Origin: Acanthaster planci
Lineage: Eukaryota; Echinodermata; Asteroidea; Valvatida; Acanthasteridae
Direction of reading: 5' to 3'
Assembly (NCBI RefSeq): GCF_001949145.1
Contig: NW_019091610.1
Location: 182,576 to 225,014, forward strand
Length of the DNA: 42,439 nucleotides
The position numbers and the translations under genes were made by a program. A model generated the notes under the pieces. It ran no database searches and had not been told where the DNA came from. It saw only the letters and a list, made by a program, of their open reading frames with translations. How positions within the stretch are numbered: position 1 is the first letter of the stretch; each line of letters starts with the position of its first letter. Positions 22,421 to 33,712 of the stretch are shown here, one piece after another.

Positions 22421-24386
22421 GATTTTTTTTTTACTAAGTCGTATCATTTTGGGTTTATTGTGTTTACTTTTGACGGAGGAGATATAGCTCATGCAGTGAA
22501 ATAACCGAATTTTTGTATATGTCTTCTGGCTTTACGTAATGTGTCATAGTTGACAGTTGAAAAAATAGTTGTATTACGTTATATGCATTGTAATAAATGT
22601 CTTGTAGAATCTCATTCAATGGTGAACGTGTATGTAGATCTCTGTCGTTTATCGTTTTGACGACTGCGTTTTGACCACAACGAAAGCACAGCGGGGAGTC
22701 CTTCGCAAAGTGATAAAAGGGCAAGTGACAGATATGGGAGCTCTATCTGCCTTGAGTAGAAGCACCGCCTCGTGAGTTGGAAAAGGACTATGTTGGTCGG
22801 GATCGTTCATTTTTGTCTTTAGCAACGAGGTTGCATCGCACGCATTTCATAGCCGCCGGTGAATCGCCAAAGTGCAGATCCTTCCAAAGGAGTCTCCGTT
22901 GCTAAGAAACTTGCGCCCTCTCTTGGACGCGCTCGGGGCTCATACTCATAGTGGGCAAAGTTACCGAAAAATCCTCGTAAGCTCGTCGTTGGATTGAGTC
23001 AACTAGAATTAAAAAAAAACTAAGCAGAGGCTTGTGTTAATCGGCCAATTAAAAAGGACTTCAGTCGCAAGAAAGAGTACGTTTATTTGTATTGATATTC
23101 TTGGCAGAGGTTTACTTTGCACTGTAATCAACATGGGGGGGGGTTGGGGATACGTTTGTTTTTGTTTTAGTGTTGCAACCCCGGGCCAACGATAGAGACA
23201 AGGTAATGATACGGATAAGACCCATCGAACTTCTTTACTTGCCTTTTAGTAAATCTGTATCATGCAATAGGGGCCTACATACATGCCTTGGAAGTGTATG
23301 TATTCCTTGTTTCAAGGCTATTTTTCTCATTACATAACGTCTTCTGAATTATTGATGAGCCATATGTTTGGTCTCAAGTTCCGGATGCTTTCGTAACAAT
23401 GTATACCTTAAGCAATCTGGAGGTCGTGACATCGACAGAACTGAGGCCATAGTGATTAGGGTTTGTAATGGTACAGGTTCGTGGGTTCGAGCGATGTCGT
23501 TGGTTACATCTTTGATCACAGGCGTGGCACTCAACCCCCCTATTTACTGATTGCCTCTGTCCAGTCGAGAATATGTGCCTCCTCGAGGGAAATGTTGTAG
23601 TGGAGGATACCGCCTCGCGCAGAAGCACCCCATAATCGGCTGGAAGTGCCAAATAGGTCGGGATTGTTCATTTTGTTGGTAGCGTTCTTCTTCCACTCAT
23701 TGTCAGTAATTCGGCGGCGGTCTTTTTGGACCAACCCTTAATTTAAAAAGCTTATAGTTAAGCGGATGTAATGGTGTGGGCATTTCGAGTTAATATGGAG
23801 GTATTTTTGTACTTACATGTAAAAGCCCATACATTATTTTGGCTGGAATGAAGAATGTCTTCAAGGTAAGAGGAGTTTCGAGTTAACAGACTTTGAATTA
23901 TCGAGAGTTTATACCGTATAGTTAAGGTCCCACTGGAGCGTGCCGCCAGACGCTTAAAGACAAGGCGTGTCTGAAAGGAAGCACTCACAGTTTGCAAACT
24001 AGTAAGGCGGCTTTAGGACCAAATCCAGGGGAAGTTGTGGGGGATTTAAATAAGTGCAGAACATATTTCTTCCTGCCAGCTAAAAATGCAAGAGTCAACA
24101 GTTTTGTTCAACGGCCGTGTTTTGATATAGTGACAAGTTTTCAATGTAGATAACGAACCGTAGAAACAGAAGAACACGAAGGGGTTAATACGGCATTCCA
24201 TTATCGAACCAATCAAGACATAAACCTCTGTAGCTTAGGCCTTGCATGTTGCGTATTTATGGAGCATAAACACACTTGAAACCGACACTTCCGGCCCAAA
24301 CAACGTCTCTAATACAAAACTGCTGCAAACTGGTTGCTGACTACAATATAACCTAAAATACAAATCTCAAAACATGGAGGGCCTGA
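22421..24386. other. Non-coding, duplicated sequence with insertions
   Basis: Duplication-derived DNA with no supported gene. Short stretches around AGAAGCACC...GGTCGGGAT recur at about 22757-22815 and 23620-23675. A SINE-like insert (23403-23570) lies between them and has no equivalent in copy B. Confidence 0.4.
23403..23570 (+). mobile_element. tRNA-derived SINE-like insertion
   Basis: B box GTGGGTTCGAGC at about 23480, preceded by an A-box-like TAGTGATTAGGG. The tail CACTCAACCC...GATTGCCTCTGTCCA is typical of tRNA-SINE bodies in marine invertebrates. Absent from the corresponding part of copy B (about 34.7-34.9 kb). Confidence 0.5.
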
Positions 24387-24463
24387 CGTTTCGACCCTCG
24401 CAGAACCTTTCTCAAAGGCAAAAAGCCTTTGCCTTTGAGAAAGATTCTGCTGGGATCGAAACG
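24387..24463. repeat. Strong 33-bp stem hairpin
   Basis: The arms 24387-24419 and 24431-24463 are reverse complements at 29 of 33 positions, with an 11-nt loop. Arm landmarks are CGTTTCGACCC, CTTTCTCAAAGGC and their complements. It is probably a mobile foldback unit. Confidence 0.8.
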
Positions 24464-24555
24464 ATCGAAACCACAGATGCTCTTAAATGCCTCGAAATGC
24501 CCGCTACGCAAAACCAAGAAATTATGAAAAAAAGAGACCAAATGGTGCCGTGTTA

Positions 24556-24731
24556 AAGGTAGTTCATACTTGGCGCGAAAGCGAGCCGAAATGCGAATTT
24601 GTGACATCCGATCAAAATATTCGCGGTGTGAAAGTTGAACACATACCAATTTGAGCAAAATATTGCTGCAAATCTTTCGCGACGTCAACTTCCCTTCGCT
24701 TTCATATTTGCCTGAATTATGAACCGGCCTT
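24556..24731. mobile_element. MITE of the AAGGCCGGTTCATACTTGG family, copy 1
   Basis: The ends are complementary: AAGGTAGTTCATACTTGG at the left and TGAACCGGCCTT at the right. The body, with GTGACATC, GAAAGTTGAACA and CGACGTCAACTTC, aligns with the copy at 27756-27937. It lies less than 200 bp upstream of the promoter of the secreted-protein gene and is absent from the equivalent place in copy B. Confidence 0.75.
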
Positions 24732-24853
24732 CAGTAGGCTCCCAAAGCGATAAAATTATAATGGTGTTTCCGGCTGGTTGCATAAATACAGCCTCATCAT
24801 GAATATTAAACGGTCATAAACTGACCCCAGTACTCGTGACTGCTCGGTAAGAT

Positions 24854-24928
24854 ATGCAAATATGGAAATACTGACGGGGTACTTTTTACAGTAACGTCTA
24901 TAAATACGATTTTGCTTCTGATTGTTCA
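24854..24928 (+). promoter_or_regulatory. Core promoter of the secreted-protein gene
   Basis: An octamer, ATGCAAAT (24854-24861), precedes a TATA box, TATAAATA (24899-24906). An initiator-like TTCAGA has its A at 24928, 29 bp downstream of the TATA start, which is the usual distance. This predicts a 5' UTR of about 94 nt before the ATG at 25022. The sequence from the initiator onward is conserved in copy B, but the octamer and TATA are not. Confidence 0.65.
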
Positions 24929-25021
24929 GAATGTAGTTTGGTGCGCAGACAACAGCGTTTCCCTTTGACGGCTCCTTCTCTGATGGTTACTTCGATTCGA
25001 ATGCACGGACCTTAAAGCGCG

Positions 25022-27036
25022 ATGCTGAAGTACGCGCTTGTGTGTGTGCTACTCACCTGTGGGGTTCTGTGTCGGTGTAGAGACATCGCCAGACTTGACG
25101 CCAATGTGGTAAAAACTGAGAACGATTACTTACAGAGCTTTCTTTCCGCTAAGTTACTAGTTTAATATTTGGAAACCAATTCTTCCCTGGCAAAAATAAA
25201 TCTTGGTGTTCAAAATGTACCCTGGTTCGTCACAAAGTTGCAACTTCACCCTGTAGGCTACCGGTGACGCACACACCCCACTGATGGACACAACCAGTTC
25301 CATCGATCTCCAGGAGTGCTTACTTGTGAACGCCAGTTCAAATGAATATTTAGCGTTGTGACATATTATATGAAGGGGCTCTGGATTTTATAAAATCAAC
25401 CATGGTTGGTAAATAGTTTTGAACAGAAACGTCACGTGTATCTATTCACGCAGTTTTTAAGAGGTAGTGTTTGAACAGTTCTGTTGGTTTGTACAGTGCA
25501 TTCAGAATTCTTAAAAAGCGCTGTACACAGCTTGAAATCTCTCGGAATTGTTTTGTTTTGCTATAGCGGCTACCCACAGTTTGCCATCCCAAGGTTATAG
25601 CCAAAAGGGTGGCAGGGTTTAGCATTATAAAAACCAGCTGATATTCCATATGGACATGGTTTGGAAAACCTCTACAGAAATACAACACAGGCGATTCACA
25701 ATGGTACACGTCCAAGAGTTTGCAACGCGTTGGCCAATCACAACGTGTAAAATTTGTCGACCCTTTCCAAACACGCATTGGGTAGACAGATTTCGCCCAT
25801 CGTGATTGGCTGATGCGTTGCAAACTCTTGGAGGCGCACTATAATGAAACGCCCATATTCACTGCATTAATTTTGGGCTCGACGTTGCAGGGATTTTCTG
25901 TAGTGAATGTGACGTGCGGTGACCATGAATGCGTCTCATGCGCTCTCGCCGAATTCGCCAATTCAGCTGTTCTCTGTAAGTGTCCACACAATTTATTCAC
26001 ATTGAAGTCATGGAGAAATGGCAGATACCTTTGATCGAATTGAAACCTATGTTCGTTGTTTTTAGTAATCTAATCTTATCTCTGAACAGAAATCAGCTTG
26101 TTATATAGGGCGTATAGGCCTACGCATACAAATGGCATCAAAAGGGTGGAAAAACACACGTGTTATATCCACACTGAGGCGGCCCTTCAATTGAGACGCG
26201 CGTGTTTTGGCAACCAATCGGGTCCCCTATCCCCGCCAAAAAATAATAATAATAAAAAAAGACACTTCCTGAAAATTTTAGCTGTAAATATTAATTTATT
26301 AATTTTTCTTTTCGCCTCCATTTCTGCACCGAACACCTCTGATTTAACCATTTTCAACAAAGGAAAAACTTCCTAGGGAAAGAGTTAATCTTCTGTTTGT
26401 TTTTTTTTAATAACTTTACTTTTTCACTCGATGTTACCCTTCTGCAGATACCTTTGAAAATACACTCCAACCGTACGATGTAGAATTCACTTCCGAGGGC
26501 GCCGATAACGACTGGAGATTTATTTTCGACCAAGGTAAGATTTACGAAACGAAAGACAAGATCAAAATACTTTGTTAAAATCTCTTATGCTCCAAAACCT
26601 AATTTAGCAACGGTTACCAAACAAGTGCATAATCAGCAGATTTCCAAATGCTTGCGTTAACAAAGAAATAATGCTTTCACATAATTAAGTGTATTCTGCT
26701 CAGAGATTTATCTTAGGACATTTATATTGATAAATCAAATTTTATTGGAGGAAATCAGTTCAGATTTAGGCCCACCAATGAAAACGTTGAATGTTTCTAT
26801 CCCTAGCCGATGTCGATGAACCGTTCCGTTGGTGTGCCGAAATGTTGGCCCATCCTGGCATTCTCAAGGGTGGATATGACTGGAAAGGGGACATTTGCTT
26901 TGACAATGACGTGTACAGGAGCGGGATCACCGTCCCCCAGGAGTGTGTCACACCCCTCATGCTTGTCACCTTGGAGGGTAACGTTGGTCACAAGGGGAGG
27001 CAAGGCCGGCAGATACTTTACTGCATCCCGCATTAG
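25022..27036 (+). CDS. Secreted cysteine-rich protein, 162 aa, four exons
   Basis: The exons are 25022-25108, 25891-25975, 26448-26534 and 26807-27036. Junction phases are 0, 1 and 1, all introns are GT-AG, and TAG is at 27034-27036. Exon 1 encodes a signal peptide (MLKYALVCVLLTCGVLC, residues 1-17), with cleavage likely near residues 14-18. The mature chain has cysteines at about 19, 38, 43, 46, 96, 117, 133 and 159, enough for four disulfides, and an N-V-T sequon at 35. Landmarks are VTCGDHECVSC, NDWRFIFDQ, EPFRWCAEM and the C-terminal YCIPH. There is no transmembrane segment, so the product should be extracellular. I do not recognise the family and assign no function. The duplicated exon 1 at 35404 keeps the same length and donor, which supports the gene model. 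Confidence 0.8.
25704..25839. mobile_element. MITE inside intron 1 with CCAAT-bearing arms
   Basis: 38-bp arms, GTACACGTCCAAGAGTTTGC at the left and its near-complement ending GGAGGCGCAC at the right, match at roughly 32 of 38 positions. Each arm carries an inverted CCAAT box (GGCCAATCA and TGATTGGC). The element sits about 50 bp before the exon 2 acceptor. Confidence 0.65.
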
Positions 27037-27755
27037 AACAAAACACTGGGATGGAGGCAGACTGGAGCGAGTTCAAGCGACCGTCATTTAGGAACCACCG
27101 GCCGATTTTGCTTTGATACTCTTGGTATATTAAGTGGTCATGTTACAGTGGAAAAAATGTGGTAGACTTAAGGCGCCTTTTCATAATTCTTTGGGTGCGC
27201 TACGTACACGATGCGTTCATGTGTTTCACTTTCACAGACACCCAAATCTACTCCTAATCTAATCTAACTAACATAACACACGTGTGCCTTGCGTTTGGTC
27301 GTCAACATCCCCGGGAGCGATCTTGACGGATACGCACCGCTTAGCGCAGGTGTTGGAGCGCATTTGGAAAGGCTCCTCAATGGTCGTCGCTTGAACTGAT
27401 CGCTGGTACTCCATCGAGAGCCGTCTATATAAAGAGTTGCGACAATTATGGCTTGGAAGCCATGTTCGTTCCACTGGTGTTTGTGCACGAAACAGTCCAT
27501 TATTCAGCTGATGAAACAGTTCTATCTTTTCCGTCCCGCTGAACTACAATGAATTCGATTGATAAGTGTAACTTATCGCCACCTATCGCCATTTACCGAC
27601 TTTGTGCGGCCTGCACTCTTTCTACATAGGGCTTAGGTCGTGTCCACAGTGGGCTTGCAGTGCTATGGCTACGTCTTTTGTCAGCACGTCTCCCGTATTG
27701 CTAATGGAGAGAAGACCTGGACTTAGCTCTAGACAACAGATTTGGATGCAGCCTC
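27037..27755 (+). other. Downstream sequence of the secreted-protein gene
   Basis: Presumed 3' UTR, then intergenic. Similarity to copy B (from 36973) resumes within about 12 bp after the stop codon. No polyadenylation signal was located with confidence. Confidence 0.4.
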
Positions 27756-27937
27756 AAGGCCGGTTCATACTTGGTGCGAAAGCAAACACGTACGTGAATT
27801 TGTGACGTCACATCAAATATTCGTATTACGAATTCGTAAAGTTGAACGCATTTCAACTCACGCAAAATTTCGCTGGAATTTGTCGTGACGTCAAACTCGC
27901 TTCGTTTAGGCATTTGCATGAAGCACGAACCGGCCTT
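27756..27937. mobile_element. MITE of the AAGGCCGGTTCATACTTGG family, copy 2
   Basis: Ends AAGGCCGGTTCATAC and CACGAACCGGCCTT are near-perfect inverted repeats, and the body aligns with 24556-24731. A decayed remnant of the same insertion is visible in copy B at about 37405-37516 (TGGTGACATCAAATTTGC, CAGGCCTTTAAG). This insertion therefore predates the duplication. Confidence 0.75.
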
Positions 27938-29860
27938 TAGGTACCTGAACCATAGACTTGTTGCCAAGTCGGTAATTGATTAAGTTTCCCACGCGCCCCA
28001 CACTGTATGGCAACACGTTTGCTCTGGAACGTTGGTTGCCTATAGTCATCAACTTGGGGATGGTTGACCATCCAATTCAGTCTAAACTCAGTCAATAATG
28101 TTATACGCCCGCTATAGTAGCGCGGACGGTTTTCGACTGAAGTTCAAATACACCACGATCAAACAACTTGTCATCAAGTCCATTTGAAGTAAAGACAGAT
28201 AAATGCAAGGACTGCTAGCCGTGCGCGCCAAGCCTCGGTATGGAAAAGAATGGGCAAAACCGATGGATAGATGGTGTGCATAACTGCGTTCATTGTTGTC
28301 TAACGGGTAAAACGCCAACGTCTTCTCTAGAGTACCAGTTGTACAATGTGCTCTCAAAATATCGTCCCGTTTTGGCTCATAGGGCCTGCTACTTCCTCAT
28401 TAGTAGGCCTAAGGGTTGATACCACATCATTTAATTTGTTTCCCAAAGATATACTAGCGTCAGGGAGAACTTAATTTTTAGTTATGGGTTTTTGTCCTTC
28501 TATTGACGTGCATTCAGTTTTTTTTCCTAGAGCTGGCGAACACCGTGGACTTTTTCGCGATCTCACAGACTGAGCACACGGTGTTATGAATACACCTGGG
28601 ACCATGACTCGGAACCTCGGCCTCCACCTAGTTGCCGGTCGAGGGCGCTGTCGAAGATTAATGAGAACTTCACAAGTTATACGCGACCAAGTCGAACACG
28701 ATTACTACAAATAGTTACTAATGAAGCACTCGGAATGATAAGCCCACGTCTCTGTTCTTATGACTTGTGCAAAATAGCGTTTGGCGCCAGTGCTATTTAC
28801 GAACCTTCTCGAAGAACCCCCTTCGATTGAGTTTATTAGTGGCAAAGAGGCTCAGCATTCAGTTGCAACCCCCTAAAAACAAGGGACCAAGCATCATGAG
28901 AAGGTAGCTGAATCGAATCCGACGTTTTACCAAGTGGTGAGGGATGTAATACGAATTCCGGCGGCGTTTTACTTGACCGTCCAGGTTGCCTCTTTAAAAA
29001 TTAGTGTTGGATATGTGTTGGGTCTTGTGCGGAACGACTGAATCGTATAGCAGGGACTCCGTCAAAAAGTCATTATTTATAATTGGCATGATAGACGGAG
29101 GCCACCGTAAGTGACCATGGTTACCAGTAACGTCTGCAGATTATGGACTATAACAATCCCCTGCCAGTTGGCATTTCTTCCTAATAATGTGCATCATTGA
29201 CATTGAACAGCATTAAATATAGCTCTTCGGCAGTGGAAAATGTCTTGTGACGGCAAACAACCTGGCAAGGACTGACGACGGACTAGAAAGTGTAAATAAA
29301 ATGGTAAAGGTATTATTCATGTAACACTTATTTTTAACGATTTGTAAATCTGTAGATCTCTGGAACTGGGCCAAGTCATGCGCATTATTGTGGTTATACC
29401 TAACATGATTTATTATTTAAAAAGACGGTTAGTGTTTTATATAAGACAATAAAATCGTTCAATAGTATTGGTTGTGGGACACGTATGTTGCAAGTTTTAA
29501 AATGTATAAAAGGCGTAAAGGCGATTGAACGAGTTGTGTTAACACGGAAAACAAGGAATTAAACCCGATGAATCGAAAAATACCTTTCTTTATCTTTTTG
29601 AAGGGAAAGAAAGATTGGCCATTTAGCTCATAACCACTGGAACACGGACTGTCACTTAAACGGGGCTGGCAGTGGTTTTATTTCTGTCTTCTCCGCGCTT
29701 CGCCTCGCAGGGGGAGATATCTATCTTGCAAATGTTGAAGCAAACAAAATTTGCTTAAGATCACTTTGCAGTCTGCTTAATTCTTAATGCTTCTATGAAA
29801 TATACAGCAGAATATGAGATTGTGGAAACGGGGAAATAAGACATTTTACGTTTAATGTAT
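27938..29860. other. Duplicated non-coding DNA, copy A
   Basis: Collinear with copy B 37517-39800. No supported gene. At 27975-27988 it preserves the uninterrupted target site of the palindromic element that occupies copy B at 37556. About 28590-28900 has no counterpart in copy B. Confidence 0.5.
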
Positions 29861-29871
29861 AAAATCAGGGT

Positions 29872-30131
29872 CAATTGTGACCCACTCTGTGAAAATGAGT
29901 CTTTAGTCACCAAAGCCACTTTTTCAGTTTTCATTTGTAATGGAAAGAGCAAATTGAGTTTTTGTTTGATGGATCACTCAGTTTGGCATCATGATGAAAG
30001 TGGACCCTCCATGGTGAAAAATGCTGTGGGTTCCTTTTGATGTACAGAGCTTAAAACTATGCTAAAGGTCTTTTTACTCCAAAGTAGCTCTGGCGACTTA
30101 AGACTCATTTTCACAGGGTGGGTCGCAATTA
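29872..30131. mobile_element. MITE at the end of copy A
   Basis: Arms of about 40 bp: CAATTGTGACCCACTCTGTG and, at the right end, CACAGGGTGGGTCGCAATTA, both continuing through TGAAAATGAGTCTTTAGT and its complement. Copy B appears to lack it at the corresponding place (about 39780). Confidence 0.75.
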
Positions 30132-31014
30132 GTACTCTCTAGAGTACAAAGCATACTCAATAACAACCGGAACAACATCAACAACAACCACAACAACTAA
30201 CAGAAGTTTACACTGATAATTAAAGACCAATTCCTTCATGCGCCCCTCTCATTCAGCGATCCTAATCACCGTGATCACAGTTTGTTTCCTTGGTACGGTG
30301 ACAGCCAGGGTCGATCGAAATCCCTGATTTGGGATATGACCTCAATCCCCAAACAGGATTTTTTGGTAAGAAAACTGTTAGGCATCATTCAGTACGCATT
30401 AAAACCAAGGAATTATTATCCAAGTCATGCATCAAAGAAATTGCTGCTGAGAAATTGCAACCAAACTGAAAATCTACCACCCTGTCATTAAATTCTGGGA
30501 GCAGTTAGCAATTCAAGAGAGTCCGAAGATCCGAAAAAACCCAAACGAAATTAAATGCGATGCAATCCACTCAGTGTCAGAAATAAATGGCACAGCGCCT
30601 TTTTTGGAGGGGGAGCCGGCGATGACAGGATGACGTATTGCGCAGCTACTGCTGCTTTCATTGGGACTAACTCTTCAACAACATCGATAACAGACATTTT
30701 TGTAAACATTTTTGATTCGCCTTCCCATTCGACAAGTAGAATATTGATAACAGAAATAACAGTAGATTTAGATCAGGCTGCCCCAAATACAAAATATATT
30801 CGTAAAAACAAACTTGGAAATATATACTTCGTTTTCTGAAAATGTGTTGAATGTGTTTTCGTATAACGCGATCATTGCTGAAATACTACAACGTCGGCTC
30901 ATCAGAACATCGTCGGTCGGTACATCGCCAGAAGTTGAAATATTCACAAAGAAATCCCTGCTAGCTTGTCACAGTTGGGAAATGTTAATATCTCTTTGAA
31001 ATGAATATGTGCAA
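30132..31014. other. Unique spacer between duplication copies
   Basis: No supported gene. A CAA-rich microsatellite (about 30165-30200) is present. Several + strand ORFs of 60-94 codons here lack splice or family support. Confidence 0.4.
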
Positions 31015-31179
31015 TCATTGAAGGCTTTGAGCCCCAACGTCGATCTGTCTGACCGAATTTCTGTATAAAAAACTTGTGAGAAACTCTTTGACTGAAATTT
31101 GGGTTTTCTGCCATTTATGAAGGCGTTTCCAGACAATCTCGTGAATATCTTTTTTGTCGTTGGTCCACTCGATTTGAGA
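31015..31179 (-). pseudogene. Death-domain-like C-terminal fragment
   Basis: The minus strand encodes SQIEWTNDKKDIHEIVWKRL, then HKWQKTQISVKEFLTSFLYR, then NSVRQI, ending in a TGA at 31015. The pattern I-x-x-I-E...D-x-x-E-x-V-x-x-x-L-x-x-W...S-x-x-x-L...V-R-Q-I matches helices 4-6 of the death domain. The preceding helices are not in the same frame: a stop lies just upstream, and the segment LPYNMDVF, which could belong to the domain, is in another frame. It therefore looks like a frameshifted relic, though an unusual exon boundary is possible. Large death-domain families are known in echinoderms, hemichordates and amphioxus. Confidence 0.45.
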
Positions 31180-32034
31180 TACAAACGAAAACATCCATAT
31201 TATAAGGAAGATGTACCACATTTATTGTTCAATATGAGTGACATAATCAAGAGCACTGAAGTGAGTTGGCGTCACGCATTCGTGCATATCAATTTAGTAC
31301 ATGGTTAGTTTAACCTCGATATTCTTTTTTATAACCAACCTTTTTACCCAGTTGGTAAAATTTTGCCAGTGCAGTGGGTGTGCAAAATTCATTCATGGCA
31401 CCACAAGGCCGTTACGAACAAAAAGGCGGCTTTGACGGATGGTCAGAATGTTTGAAGCCAGATTCCACACGAAACCAACGTAGATTGATTCCAATATTTT
31501 CACACAACAAAAGAAAAAGTTCAAAAAGAGAAAACTTACGACCTCCAAAGCGACCAGGTGTAAACGACGGGGCACAAAGACTTGTAATGCCCGGAAGAGG
31601 GGCCATTATTCACAGCTTGATAAACTAACGTGTCACGACGCATGGCACAGGCAACAAAATAAAGTGGTGTCCACCTCGTTCCCAGGTTGTCGAGGAGAGC
31701 ACCCTCAAGGCTAACAATTTATAGTACATAAATTTACTATATAGTTTAACATAGTTTAAATTAATAGTACATGTATAACCACACAAAAGTAGGTACGTAA
31801 GGTCATGGGAAGAACTGTTCCGATGTGTGGCTATGCTTTTACTCAGCGCTCATTTTGCAGTTTTTCCCAGCGTAGCATGATGGATTTGGCAACATGATGT
31901 TTTTTATCGAATTGAAAATTGTTAAAAATCTAAGAAGGTTTCACATCCAGGATTTAGAAATGAAACTCAAAAATTAAGTAATCCCTGAGGATGAAGTTGA
32001 TGCAGCATACGAACAATCGACCTTGTTATGCCTT
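31180..32034. other. Spacer, nothing recognised
   Basis: No supported gene. Conflicting short ORFs occur on both strands (for example 31374-31628), without splice or family support. Confidence 0.4.
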
Positions 32035-32669
32035 CTTGGGGGGTTAGACATACTGGAAGTGTTTTCTTAAGCACCTAAAATTATCCAGGCCTTTCTGGAC
32101 AATTGAGGGCGCTGTTGCCACTGTTTAGTTTCTATGTTCTCATGTAAATTTCGAACCACAAATTTGCTCATCAAAAACATTTCTGAGAAAGAGTTGGTAA
32201 TCAGCTTATTGCCACAAACATGTGTACTTACAGAATAATTAATCACCAGTGAAATGAAACTTTAGGGCAGCAAAAGTAATGTAAGAAATTCCATTAGGTT
32301 TTGTGCACAGATCAATGCAACATTGAGGTTTTTTCCTGATATGACATAGTTTTGCGCATGAATGTGGAAATTTGCATTACCAAAAAGGCGCCAAATAGCT
32401 TTTACAATAGCAAAACGGTCATGCCGTGTCAAACCAAATTTTGTTGGTATGCCTTACAGGTTTTTTTGAAATTTGCTGAAATTCTTTGGACTTATATGAA
32501 ATACTGACAAACCGAAATTTTAACATTCGCAACCTGCATGTACACGTTGGCAACGTGTTCTTGTGTCTTTTCAAGAGATTCATAAGTGATGACAAACTTT
32601 CTAAGTTTTCTACAAATTGGCTAATTTGGAGTACCACCAAGCCTGATTTGTCATTTTCCATTGCCTAAA

Positions 32670-33027
32670 TAAGCCACTTGTGAGTTACATTTAAATAAAA
32701 TCTGGTACTGACACTGAATTATCTGATTGCACATAAACGTAACAATTTGAATTCCCCCGACTGAAGACACCGTTGCTATACCTTGTGATTCGGGGCAAGC
32801 TTTTGCATAGCGACCACCATCTCTGGAATAGACTGGTTCCTTTGTGCCGTTCTTATCCATTGAGAACAGTGCAAGGCGTCTCTTATGTAACTAAGCACAA
32901 GCTTGATCCGAATCACGAGGTATAGAAACAGTGATTTTAGTATAGAGAATTCACGTTGTTATGTTCACGTGATTTTAAATAACTCAGTGTACCAGATTTT
33001 ATTCAAATTTAACTTGCAAATGGGTTA
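32670..33027 (-). mobile_element. Palindromic-ended element, copy 2
   Basis: 358 bp with the same arms as 16714-17074, but with the asymmetric centre reversed (GCGACCACCATCTCTGGAAT). The empty site is preserved in copy A at about 19728-19741: CCTAAATTGAAAAG there corresponds to CCTAAAT|element|ATTGAAAG here. Confidence 0.8.
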
Positions 33028-33712
33028 TTGAAAGATGTGTGTTAATTAAGCCTCCTGGTGGACAGACACTTCAAAAATTCGCCAAATGCTTTAAAAGTAA
33101 GAATACATGTACTTCATTCATAGGTGAGTAGGAAAGAAAGTAATCGGTAAATTTGTTTATCAAATAAATAGAATTTGGTTTTTTCTCCCTATTATCATGT
33201 TGAATGAGCCCAAAGCCGCATTCGATTTTGAACCCCCCCCCGGCTGTGATGTACCGATATAAGTCCCTGCATATCCTTCGAAATCGTATTTTGAAGAATT
33301 TTGGAGTGGTTAAATTCAAGGCTGGCTTCTGGTTAAAAGCTGACCGCATTTGAGTTCAACTGAAAAAACTTTTGGCAGAGTTTTAATTGAGCGGCTCTCA
33401 GTACAGAGAATTTATCACAACTTGTGATGCTCCACAAACTATAAACACGGACACCGTACCTCTGCCTCAAATGATGTCACTCTTTTGGTCATGAATGTGC
33501 ATATTGTTATCAGCATAAACAAGCATACAATGCCCATAGATAAATCTTTGTCAATGGCAGTCCAAAGACAGAAAATATACATACGCAGCACACGTCCAGC
33601 ATTAAGATTCCTTGCCTGAATTCAGTTACATGTTCCGAGGCGCTTTTACCATTTCATTTTTTTGATCAAAGTGTTATAAAGGAATTGACATGGAAAAAAG
33701 GAAAAAAAAACA

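Larger units (their letters stand above)
19075..29860 (+). repeat. Segmental duplication, copy A
   Basis: Collinear, same-orientation similarity to copy B (32035-39800). Anchors include 19400/32330 (CCxGATATGACAT), 21338/33245 (AAGTCCCTGCATAT), 21830/33716 (CATAGCAACATGTAGAGGG), 24930/35306 (GTTTGGTGCGCAGACAAC), 27047/36973 (CTGGGATGGAGGCAGA), 28386/38231 (GGGCCTGCTAC), 29252/38817 (GTGACGG...CTGGCAAGGACTGAC) and 29823/39738 (TGTGGAAACGG). Identity by eye ranges from about 75% to 97%. Copy A begins in the last intron of the PPPY gene and includes that gene's last exon and the whole secreted-protein gene. Confidence 0.88.
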
